Below, piece by piece: positions 32,031 through 42,500 of a stretch of 42,500 nucleotides of DNA. Below the pieces are notes generated by a model. That model was given only the letters and a program-made list of their open reading frames with translations. It made no database searches and was not told the origin of the DNA. Positions within the stretch are counted from its first letter, which is position 1, and every line of letters starts with the position of its first letter. The stretch covers positions 40,001 to 82,500 of the forward strand of contig SEYY01022004.1 in NCBI GenBank assembly GCA_009176605.1, written 5' to 3'. A program made the translations under genes and the position numbers. Source of the stretch: Armadillidium nasatum (lineage: Eukaryota > Arthropoda > Malacostraca > Isopoda > Armadillidiidae).

Positions 32031-32764
32031 AAAAAAAAAAAAAAAATACAGCTATAACATTTCTTCTTTTTGGTGGGTGTATAGAGGAGGGATGGGGCTA
32101 CAAATTCCTCTTTATATACTTTATATGATTCAATTCGTTGGTTTTGAGATATAGCCTTCAAAAAGGTCCATTTTTGACCAAATTTCAAAAATTCCCAAAG
32201 TTTAAGAAGCTATATCTTGCTTCTAACAAACAGCATTTATTAATGCAGTAAATAAAAGTTGTTGCCCTTTTCCTCCTCTAAACAGTATCCACAAATAAAA
32301 AAAATTAGTAGGCAGCATTTTTTTAAATAATTTTTTTCTGCAGAAGGGTATGATTTTTGCAAAAAAAAAATTCAAGTGTTTGCAAGTTTTTTTTTTAGAC
32401 AAAACATCAAAAATCTGTTCCCACCAATTCAAGAAATTGGAGCTAAGATTATTCAGTTAAATTTTCAGCTCATGTGGACCAGTGGTTTGACCCCATTATT
32501 CATTTTTTTTCAACTTTGGGTCCAAATAACTTTCAAACAGTTATAGACTCAGAAAAATACTTGAAATCAACTCAGAACTTTGGGGAAAAATGCATATACC
32601 CTGAAAATTTTAGCTCAATCAGTCAAATAATAAAAAAAAATTTTTAAACAAAATATAAGAAAATTAAGATTTTCTTTTCCTTTTAACCACTCCTTTTCTG
32701 CTAATGAATGTTCATCTTTGCGTTTTGATTTTAGATGCCATCATATAGATTTGGTTGAAAAATT

Positions 32765-32895
32765 TTAACTTAGGGCACCTGGAGATCCTCTTCTAATTTT
32801 CTGACTGCAGATGTTACATTTTGGTAGTTCGAGCCTATCCTGAAACAATGTAAAGTACTCCCATTCTGCTGAAGCTGATCTTTTAGCCATATTGA
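32765..32895 (-). pseudogene. BED-type zinc-finger exon fragment
   Basis: After a good acceptor (TTATACTTTCAG) the frame reads MAKRSASAEWEYFTLFQDRL then PKCNICSQKIRRGSPGALS-stop. The WEYF aromatic motif followed by C-x2-C and KIRRG matches the first half of BED fingers (ZBED/hAT transposase N termini). The His/Cys second half is absent: either the exon ends at CCAG|GTGCCC and continues elsewhere, or it is truncated. A different frame of the same DNA is also open (63 codons). Confidence 0.65.
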
Positions 32896-33367
32896 CTGAA
32901 AGTATAAATAAAATAATTTTGAAATTATGTAGCTAAATGATACAAGTTTGATACAAAGCAATAAAATAACAATATGTATAAATACAGGTTATATTGATAA
33001 TTTTATATCTTACATTTTTTCAAACTTTACCTTAGGGTCTTACCTACGTAAACTTGTTGCATCATTGTTATGAATCAGAAAAAAAAAATTTTTTTAAATT
33101 CTTGTACTTTTTTAAAAGTTTTATTATACAAAATCTGTAATTTTCTGAAATTTTTTTTTCAGAGAAAATGTGTATAATCATTAATTTAATTAAGCGAATA
33201 TTGGCTAATCTACTCCTTCCTTACAATTAAATAAACTCAATTAAATTTATATCTAATTTTCTTAACCTAAAATTTCAGTGTTTTTGACCTCTTTACAAAT
33301 TTTAGGCAACCCCGACCAGAACTCTGGCCCCGGCACTGGTAAAATTCCAACCCCAGTCAGTCCCTAA

Positions 33368-33720
33368 CAGAATGGTTAATTTTTTAAATGGTTTACACAC
33401 AGGACACTGTTCATAGGATATATGGATGATCAAAGTATAGTATGATTGACTCAGCTATTTGGGGATGTGCATCTTGGTTTTGACATTCTTTTGAGGTATT
33501 GGTGACTGCATGTTAGCTTGGATGTTTCTTAGTAGTTTAGCTAATAAACTGCAAGCTGAACATACTGTATGATAAATAATATGAACAAGTTTATCACTTG
33601 TATGGGGAAAATTGGAAAATGGGACAAGCCATTTATAGTGAATAACAACTTTAATATTTTATTGACTGGGACAGACTTGATAGGCCCCTCTGGCTTCTAA
33701 CTCTTATTTTCTATATACCA

Positions 33721-33721
<1 letters not shown>
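33368..33721 (+). pseudogene. CR1/jockey-like LINE 3' remainder
   Basis: Follows the insertion. The C-terminal and 3' portion ends in GGGACAGACTTGATAGGCCC-type sequence (broken frame TDLIGPSGF/DRPLWL) and runs into the (TA)n array at 33722. Taken with 30718-31422 as one copy split by the insertion. Confidence 0.55.

Positions 33722-33812
<91 letters not shown>
33722..33812. repeat. (TA)n array, 91 bp
   Basis: At the 3' end of the split LINE. Confidence 0.98.
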
Positions 33813-33815
<3 letters not shown>

Positions 33816-33968
33816 AAGAATTTTATATTGTTAATTTTAAATATAGTTAAATTTCTTACCTCTAGTTGAAATTCTTTTATTATTAAATGCTAAAGTTTAA
33901 GACCCTACCTCACCCACCCTAAGTCAATTCTCCGGTGCCAAATATTAAACCACAGGAAAGGCCAAAAT

Positions 33969-33970
<2 letters not shown>

Positions 33971-34043
<73 letters not shown>
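33971..34043. repeat. (TA)n array, 73 bp
   Basis: Left flank of mariner copy 1; its final TA serves as target dinucleotide. Confidence 0.98.
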
Positions 34044-34046
<3 letters not shown>

Positions 34047-34593
34047 GGTGGTTAAATTTTAAGGGCCGATGTTGATTTTGAATAAAACACAAATTACTTA
34101 GGAATTTATTGTCATTTCTTTTTATTATGATAATATGGTATGGTTCAATTATGTATGGAACAAAATATCGGCCAAATGGCAGCCGCGACCTCGGCGGCAC
34201 ACCTCCATCCGATGGTCCAAATTTTCGATGACGCTGAGGCATAATTGGGGTTCTATGCCGTTAATGTGCCGAATTATCTCATCCTTTAGCTCTTGAATTG
34301 TTGCTGGCTTATCGACGTACACCTTTTCTTTCAAATAACCCCAAAGAAAGAAGTCCAACGGTGTCAAATCACATGATCTTGGCGGCCAATTGACATCGCC
34401 ACCACGTGAGATAACACGGCCATTGAATTTGTCGCGCAAAATAGCCATTGTTTCGTTAGCTGTGTGGCAAGTGGCACCGTCCTGTTGAAACCACATATCG
34501 TCCACATCCATACCTTCCAATTCGTGCCATAAAAAGTTCGTTATCATCTCACGATAGCGAACACCATTCACAGTAACTGCCTGACCGGCCTCA

Positions 34594-34597
<4 letters not shown>
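34044..34597 (-). pseudogene. DD41D mariner transposon, copy 1, truncated to its transposase C-terminal half
   Basis: Begins AAGGGTGGTTAAATTTTAAG preceded by TA. The minus-strand frame (140 codons) holds the C-terminal half: FQQDGATCHTANETMAILRD with the second catalytic Asp, and WPPRSCDLTPLDFFLWGYLK with the third. Counting residues between these two gives 41, so the family is DD41D (rosa-like mariner). The first catalytic Asp is missing, since the copy breaks off at CCGGCCTCAT and (TA)n follows. Its sequence is almost identical to copy 2 (one CAG/CCG difference noted near 34182) and it lacks that copy's frameshift at the A-run. Confidence 0.9.

Positions 34598-34688
<91 letters not shown>
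34598..34688. repeat. (TA)n array, 91 bp
   Basis: Between mariner copies 1 and 2, one slip near 34655. Confidence 0.98.
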
Positions 34689-34689
<1 letters not shown>

Positions 34690-35983
34690 GGTGGTTAAAT
34701 TTTAAGGGCCGATGTTGATTTTGAATAAAACACAAATTACTTAGGAATTTATTGTCATTTCTTTTTATTATGATAATATGGTATGGTTCAATTATGTATG
34801 GAACAAAATATCGGCCAAATGGCCGCCGCGACCTCGGCGGCACACCTCCATCCGATGGTCCAAATTTTCGATGACGCTGAGGCATAATTGGGGTTCTATG
34901 CCGTTAATGTGCCGAATTATCTCATCCTTTAGCTCTTGAATTGTTGCTGGCTTATCGACGTACACCTTTTCTTTCAAATAACCCCAAAGAAAGAAGTCCA
35001 ACGGTGTCAAATCACATGATCTTGGCGGCCAATTGACATCGCCACCACGTGAGATAACACGGCCATTGAATTTGTCGCGCAAAATAGCCATTGTTTCGTT
35101 AGCTGTGTGGCAAGTGGCACCGTCCTGTTGAAACCACATATCGTCCACATCCATACCTTCCAATTCGTGCCATAAAAAAGTTCGTTATCATCTCACGATA
35201 GCGAACACCATTCACAGTAACTGCCTGACCGGCCTCATTTTGGAAAAAATACGGCCCGATGATGCCGCCAGCCCATAAACCACACCAAACAGTCACTCTT
35301 TGTGGGTGCATTGGTTTTTCGACAATCACTCTTGGATTAGCATTCGCCCAAATGCGGCAATTCTGCTTATTGACGAATCCACTGAGGTGAAAATGTGCCT
35401 CATCACTGAAGATGATTTTCCTCGAAAATTGATCATCCACTGTTGCCATTTCTTGCCACCATTCTGACCATTGACGACGTTTTGTATGGTCAAGAGGCTT
35501 TAGTTCTTGAGTCAATTGCACCTTGTAAGCGTTTAAATGCAAGTCTTTATGCATAATGTTCATCAACGACGAGCGTGAGAGGTGCAATTGTTGGGCACGA
35601 CGACGAGTTGAAGTGGATGGCTCCTCAGCCACACTATCGCGAACAGCAGCAATATTTTCTGCAGTACGAGCATGCACTGGTCTTTTCAAATCTCCTACAG
35701 ACCCGGTTTGCTCAAATTTTTTCACGATTTTTCCGATTGTACGCACATTTGGACGAATTAAATTGACCAAAAAAATCACGAAGTGCACGATATGCATTTT
35801 GATTTGAACGCCCATTTTCATAATAAGCCTGAATAACTTTAACACGTTGCTCCATTGTGTATCTTTCCATGGTTCAAATTGAGTAAGTCTGAAATTGAAA
35901 AAAGTCAAATGAAATGCAGTAAAAAACTTGACGTTTAGGTGTGGTTCACATTCAACATCGGCCCATACAATTTAACCACCCTT
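34689..35983 (-). pseudogene. DD41D mariner transposon, copy 2, near full length with two frameshifts
   Basis: About 1.3 kb with inverted ends: GGTGGTTAAATTTTAAGGGC at the left, and at the right the inverse of GGGTGGTTAAATTGTATGGG, followed by TA. The transposase, on the minus strand, would start near 35871 (MERYTMEQRVKVIQAYYENG). It has a helix-turn-helix region (NVRTIGKIVKKFEQTGSVGD), the first catalytic Asp in IIFSDEAHFHL, the second in FQQDGATCH and the third in LTPLDFF. Two 1-bp insertions break it: one near 35757 (AATTCG for AATCG) and one in the A-run at 35173-35178 (six A against five in copy 1). The left terminus has lost a few bases. Inactive as it stands, but the few changes suggest recent activity. 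Confidence 0.9.
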
Positions 35984-36329
35984 TATATTATATCGGTTAC
36001 CATCTTAATATGTTACTAATGGATTAAATTAGAGATGAAGATAAAAATAAACTATTTAAGAAAACAAACCAAATGGTATGAAAATAAATGGAAACAAAGT
36101 TTTGTGCATTTTGAAAAATCACTTTTAGCGGGAAGCAAAATATCAATATTCTGGAAACAAAATTATAGGGAATTGACGTGGCAAAATATTATGTAATATT
36201 AATTAAAATAAATACATAATTTAATTAAGTAATTAAATAAAAGAACAATTAAGTATAACAAGATGATCTATGCTATACAAAGAGTTAACTGTCCTAATTT
36301 GACCAAAATCAGATCTGAAGTTACAGAAA
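35984..36329. other. AT-rich DNA right of the mariner
   Basis: No exon, repeat family or regulatory signal recognised. Confidence 0.4.
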
Positions 36330-36562
36330 TATAGGATATAATCCAAAAAATTTAATTAACGGTTAATTAGTAATTAATTGAAAATTTGGAAAATCAAGAA
36401 AAACCGTTTCTTTGTATTCAAAACTTTACAGCCAATAAAAGTGAACATTCAAAATAATGTAAGCCTATGGGATAAGTTGCTTTAAAAAATCTGGTATCGG
36501 TCAGTTTTTGTAGATATTGATACCAATACCTGAAAGCTCAATACCGATACTTCACTCAATCC

Positions 36563-36565
<3 letters not shown>
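36330..36565. mobile_element. GATACC-family element, right-end portion
   Basis: Shares TTAATTAACGGTTAATTAG and AAAATCAAGAAAAACC with 27625-27690, contains GGTATCGGTCAG and GATACCAATACC words, and ends CTTCACTCAATCCTTAA at a (TA)n array. Confidence 0.65.

Positions 36566-36650
<85 letters not shown>
36566..36650. repeat. (TA)n array, 85 bp
   Basis: Between a GATACC element and SINE copy 1. Confidence 0.98.
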
Positions 36651-37200
<550 letters not shown>

Positions 37201-37216
37201 AAAAAATAAAAATAAA

Positions 37217-37333
37217 AATATACCTTAAAAGTTCAGAATTGGTATCAGTATATTTTTAGATATCAGTATCAGTCAAGTTGAAAGTCTTGGTATCAGTATT
37301 GGTAAAAATTTTGGTATCACTCCATCCCTAATG
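37217..37333 (-). mobile_element. GATACC-rich element, inverted copy
   Basis: Read on the minus strand it starts TTAGGGATGGAGTGATACCA, continues with GATACC words and ACTTTCAACTTGACTGATAC, and ends CCAATTCTGAACTTTTAAGG, like the copy at 26936-27002. Confidence 0.65.
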
Positions 37334-37491
37334 ATTATTAATATTAATATTATTAGTATTATTTTTATTATTATCATTTTAATATTTAATAATTTATTAT
37401 TTTTTATTTTTATTATCAATATTATTATAAAATCTAAATATTTGTGGATTGTGCAGTGTTAGTTTAATTAAAAAATAAAAGATTTATAGAT

Positions 37492-37493
<2 letters not shown>

Positions 37494-37587
<94 letters not shown>
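37494..37587. repeat. (TA)n array, 94 bp
   Basis: Intergenic or THAP-2 intron; no transposon end recognised. Confidence 0.98.
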
Positions 37588-37588
<1 letters not shown>

Positions 37589-38115
37589 CCAAATTACAGT
37601 ACACTGCAAAAAACCAAAGTCGAAGGATAAATATGGCAACCTGGTATAAATTTTTTTATTTTCGTATAAACGAATGATAGTTAAAGAACAGTTGCTTCAC
37701 CATTCAAAATAAAAATATTAGTTTTTTAATTTTTTTAGTAGTTTTTCTTTTTATTATGTATTTATATTACTTTACTATAAAGTAAAAGTATATGTAAAAT
37801 ACATTTAAACATATTTTGACTATATTTTCAATATAGTTAAAAATATAGAGGTATCATGCCAGAGCTGTCCAAAAAAAATTTAACATTTTTTGTAATGACA
37901 AGGATCCAGCAACCTTGTTGTACTAGAAACTTATAGGATATGTTGTTCATTTCAAATCCCTGTGTAGTTCCAGTCGAAGTCACAACTCATCAGTATGTTG
38001 TTAGTTAAGCAACCTTGTAGAGGAAGAACCTTATACATAATATTCAACTACTGTGAATGACACAATTACCAACTTTTGCAACAACTTCTTAGTCTAAAAG
38101 TACTAAAATCCTTAC
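37588..38115. other. Intron of the second THAP gene or intergenic
   Basis: AT-rich. No downstream THAP exon could be found on the minus strand here, nor any repeat family. Confidence 0.4.
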
Positions 38116-38536
38116 CTAAATTTGTTAAATGTTTATCATCTGAAATTTCCGATATTTTAATCTCTAGAAAATCACTGTCCTTATTGATTACAAAATCTTC
38201 TGCTATTGTAACAAATGGTATATTTTTTGGCGCCGATTGATTCTCATCTAAGTCTGATGTCCCTTCAGTTTTTGAACATGTAGGGCGGGAACCTTTTATT
38301 AAACAGTTCCTCTTGCCATTTTGATATATATCACTTTCACGAAAATGCCTTTGACACAGAACCAAAGATGGTCTCCCCTTTAGAAATTCAAATCTGAATT
38401 TAAACTCTGGTCTTTGACAAAAATCAGCCCATGCAAAAAATTCATCTTTTTCTTCAGGAAATTTAAAGAAACTAACATTTGCATTATTTTGTATGTAAGT
38501 ACTTTTGCAAAACACTGCAGCACACTTTCTGGGCAT
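38116..38536 (-). CDS. First exon of a second THAP zinc-finger gene
   Basis: The exon begins MPRKCAAVFCKS, giving the THAP Cys5 and Cys10. VSFFKFPEE, a tryptophan in FFAWADFCQR, LCQRHFRESD (Cys and His) and GSRPTC complete the C2CH finger. An acidic linker follows and the exon ends at 38116 with donor GTAAGG, phase 1 (HLTNL|G). The 421-base exon has the same layout and final phase as exon 1 of the THAP gene at 28782-29221 (440 bases), and their C-terminal ends are weakly alike (IKISEI against MKISEK), so they look like paralogues. The frame is intact to the donor. Following exons were not found. Reading past the donor gives an unsupported extension of about 17 residues. Confidence 0.8.
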
Positions 38537-39379
38537 TTTAAAAACTTGTTTGTCTTATTAATTAAATAACATTATTAATAAACGATAACATTTTTTCACA
38601 AGAATGAAGGTTTTCACAAGTCAAAACCTAGAGAGTAGGGATGTAGGGATGCAGAAAAAGTTTATATATCGATATAAATTATTTTTACGATAGTATCGAA
38701 AGAATATTGATGATATTTACAAAACCGATATATCGATATATCGATATTTTATCCTCAGCATTGAACCAACGATATTTTTTCTTACTTCTAGAAACAGAAA
38801 TTATCTTTTTGAACTCAGTTTTTCAGGCGTTAAAAAGTACCATATGTGGGTCAACTTCCGCAGGAATTGAGAATTTTTCTCAATTTTTTTCTTTTTCTTC
38901 TTTAGCATTTTCATGGAGGTAAGGCAATTGAACTTATTTTTGATAGCCTACCTCCCAGAATATGGGGAAAATAAAACAACTTTTAGATTTTATGAGAAAT
39001 TTTTTTTTTCAAAATCTGAAAAACGCTAAGTGCATGTTATTATATATTGAAGGTCATTTTCGAAGGAAAAAAGTACTTATAGGGTAAAACCAATCATGGG
39101 CCACTATTTTTGCCTTATGTTACTTCCCGCTATCTGCTACGGTTACTGAGATATTAACGCTTCAATAATTCTTAGGTTTTACTTCTTGCAATAGAGACAG
39201 GGATTTGTATCATGAAACGTTTTCGGCCCAGAAAGACGACGCCGGAGAGTGACTTTTTTTAGGAACTTGGTCTCAAAATTTACTATTTTAGAGTCTCGTC
39301 CCTAAAATTTTTTTTAAAAATTCCTTATGAGTAACTTTTTATCAGAAGCTGCCCTTAAACATAACGCTTCTTGTATTTG

Positions 39380-39382
<3 letters not shown>
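38537..39382. other. Upstream region of THAP exon, with ATATCGATA cluster
   Basis: At 38635-38760 a TAGGGATGTAGGGATG start is followed by several ATCGATAT words, suggesting another small transposon related in style to the GATACC family. The remainder to 39382 has no recognised gene. The promoter of the THAP exon would lie in the first part. Confidence 0.4.

Positions 39383-39471
<89 letters not shown>
39383..39471. repeat. (TA)n array, 89 bp
   Basis: Left flank of the GC-richer patch. Confidence 0.98.
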
Positions 39472-39474
<3 letters not shown>

Positions 39475-39626
39475 GAGGACGCAGCACCGTCCGAAGCAAT
39501 GAAAGTACCCCCCATTGGGCTTAACCGCGGAGTGATAGGATGGGCTAGACCATTCCGTTTCACTCCGTTGCCCTTTGGTTCGTTCCTTTTCGCGTTTCAC
39601 CTTCTCAGAGGGTCTCTAGTGTACAT
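39472..39626. other. GC-richer patch of unknown origin
   Basis: The 155 bases starting AGGGGAGGACGCAGCACCGT are clearly less AT-rich than their surroundings. They lie between a (TA)n array and a SINE. A minus-strand frame is open across it but continues into the TA array, so it carries no weight. Probably an unrecognised transposon end. Confidence 0.35.
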
Positions 39627-39775
39627 AGTGGCTCAAACGGTAAAGTGATTGACTCACGTGCTTGAGGGCGCCGGTTCGATCCCACTTCGGGATCCTAGGT
39701 ATATGCTACCTAGAAAAGTTCCTCTCCTCGAATAGGGCAATGCCCGTGAGATGTGAACTTTTAATAAAAAAAAAA
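39627..39775 (+). mobile_element. tRNA-derived SINE, copy 2
   Basis: A box TGGCTCAAACGG at 39629-39640 and an intact B box GGTTCGATCCC at 39673-39683 have the spacing of a tRNA-type RNA polymerase III promoter. The body shares AGAAAAGTTCCTCTCCTCGA, GGGCAATGCCCGTGAG and GATGTGAACTTTTA with copy 1 and ends with an AATAAAAAAAAAAA tail. The better-preserved box makes this the younger-looking copy. Confidence 0.85.
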
Positions 39776-40866
<1,091 letters not shown>

Positions 40867-41059
40867 GTAATAATTAATAAGAGGCAATAAGTTTTATGAC
40901 GTCACTTATACGTCATATGTATCAGTGATGAAAATAATGCTTTTGGCATTAAAGTAGGCGGAGCTAAAGCTACAACATTTTTCAAGGTCATGAAAATCTA
41001 CAAACAAATTTCCTATATCTTTGTCTTACTAAGTAATACTTAACTATCATGTACTACGA

Positions 41060-41196
<137 letters not shown>

Positions 41197-41247
41197 TTAT
41201 TTATTTTTAAATTCTGGATTTAAAAAAAAAAATAACAAAAGTGAACA

Positions 41248-41293
<46 letters not shown>

Positions 41294-41297
41294 AATA

Positions 41298-41406
<109 letters not shown>

Positions 41407-41468
41407 TATATATATACTATTTTTTATTTTATTTTTATTTTTTTTTTTTTTTTTTTATTTTTTATTAA

Positions 41469-41509
<41 letters not shown>

Positions 41510-41522
41510 TATAAATAAATAA

Positions 41523-41765
<243 letters not shown>

Positions 41766-41810
41766 ACATAGGATCGTTAGTCCTTGGCTTTTTTATCTAG
41801 TTTTCGTTTT

Positions 41811-42427
<617 letters not shown>

Positions 42428-42435
42428 CTTTGAAT

Positions 42436-42438
<3 letters not shown>

Positions 42439-42500
<62 letters not shown>
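42439..42500. repeat. (TA)n array, at least 62 bp, cut by the window end
   Basis: In the MFS gene intron upstream of exon 42207-42427. Confidence 0.98.

Larger units (their letters stand above)
31423..33367. mobile_element. Insertion of ~1.9 kb in a LINE, hAT-like, carries a BED-finger exon
   Basis: The LINE reading is broken near 31422 (after AACAGAAAGTATGAACCAATC) and resumes near 33368 (AGAATGGTTAATTTT). The inserted DNA has GC-rich ends with ACCCCAGC words. Its outermost bases, CAGAGACATCTG and inverted TAGGGACTGACTG, match weakly as terminal inverted repeats. On the minus strand it carries a BED-type zinc-finger segment, a domain common in hAT transposases. It also contains the dispersed repeat shared with 15178-15310 and a ~113-bp direct duplication. 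No DDE catalytic region was found, so it would be non-autonomous. No convincing 8-bp target duplication was identified, so the exact ends are uncertain. Confidence 0.55.

Noticed and set aside
31423..33367. Clean hAT element with 8-bp target duplication
   Set aside because: The candidate ends match only weakly and no identical 8-mer flanks were found, so it is called hAT-like only.
35556..35807. Plus-strand 83-codon frame
   Set aside because: Antisense shadow of the mariner transposase.
39627..39700. Possible tRNA gene
   Set aside because: Has A and B boxes but continues into the SINE body shared with 36651-36792, and no full cloverleaf was evident.

Overview
This window is nuclear DNA from an AT-rich, intron-bearing invertebrate. 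An arthropod is most likely, possibly a crustacean. That assignment is inference: it rests on the mix of transposons (jockey-type LINEs, an RTE-like LINE, a Ty1/copia relic, a DD41D mariner, P-element/THAP sequences and a tRNA-derived SINE) and on host exons with ordinary metazoan splice sites. No bacterial or organellar gene was seen.

Host genes, left to right. (1) The last two exons of an unidentified gene (+, 1773-2511). (2) A complete eight-exon gene for the methylosome WD-repeat protein WDR77/MEP50 (-, 6698-14813), rebuilt exon by exon. All phases agree, and the product is about 345 aa, close to the vertebrate length. (3) A lone terminal exon of an MFS/monocarboxylate-transporter-like gene (+, 18875-19005). 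(4) A four-exon THAP zinc-finger gene (-, 23056-29221) with an apparent 1-bp frameshift in exon 1 and a decayed P-element transposase inside its last intron. (5) The first exon of a second THAP gene (-, 38116-38536). (6) The last two exons of a second MFS transporter (-, 41811-42427), with the same phase-1 final intron as gene 3.

Transposons fill the rest. wdr77 intron 5 holds a nearly complete LINE with endonuclease and YVDD reverse transcriptase. Other pieces are several jockey fragments, a copia 3' half with its LTR, two inverted MITE copies, a 212-bp MITE with long inverted ends, two head-to-tail DD41D mariner copies, a SINE family, a GATACC-rich short-TIR family, and a roughly 1.9-kb insertion carrying a BED-finger exon that splits a LINE.

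The most striking feature is 35 long, nearly pure (TA)n arrays, 63 to 212 bp each and about 4.2 kb in total (roughly 10% of the window). None lies in the first 6.4 kb. Their edges coincide with transposon ends about twenty times and lie within a few bases of splice sites in wdr77, the THAP gene and the MFS gene. They look both like landing sites for transposons and like parts of functional introns. I found no operon, CRISPR array, rRNA or canonical tRNA gene. All gene models are hand-built from sequence and have not been checked against transcripts or databases.
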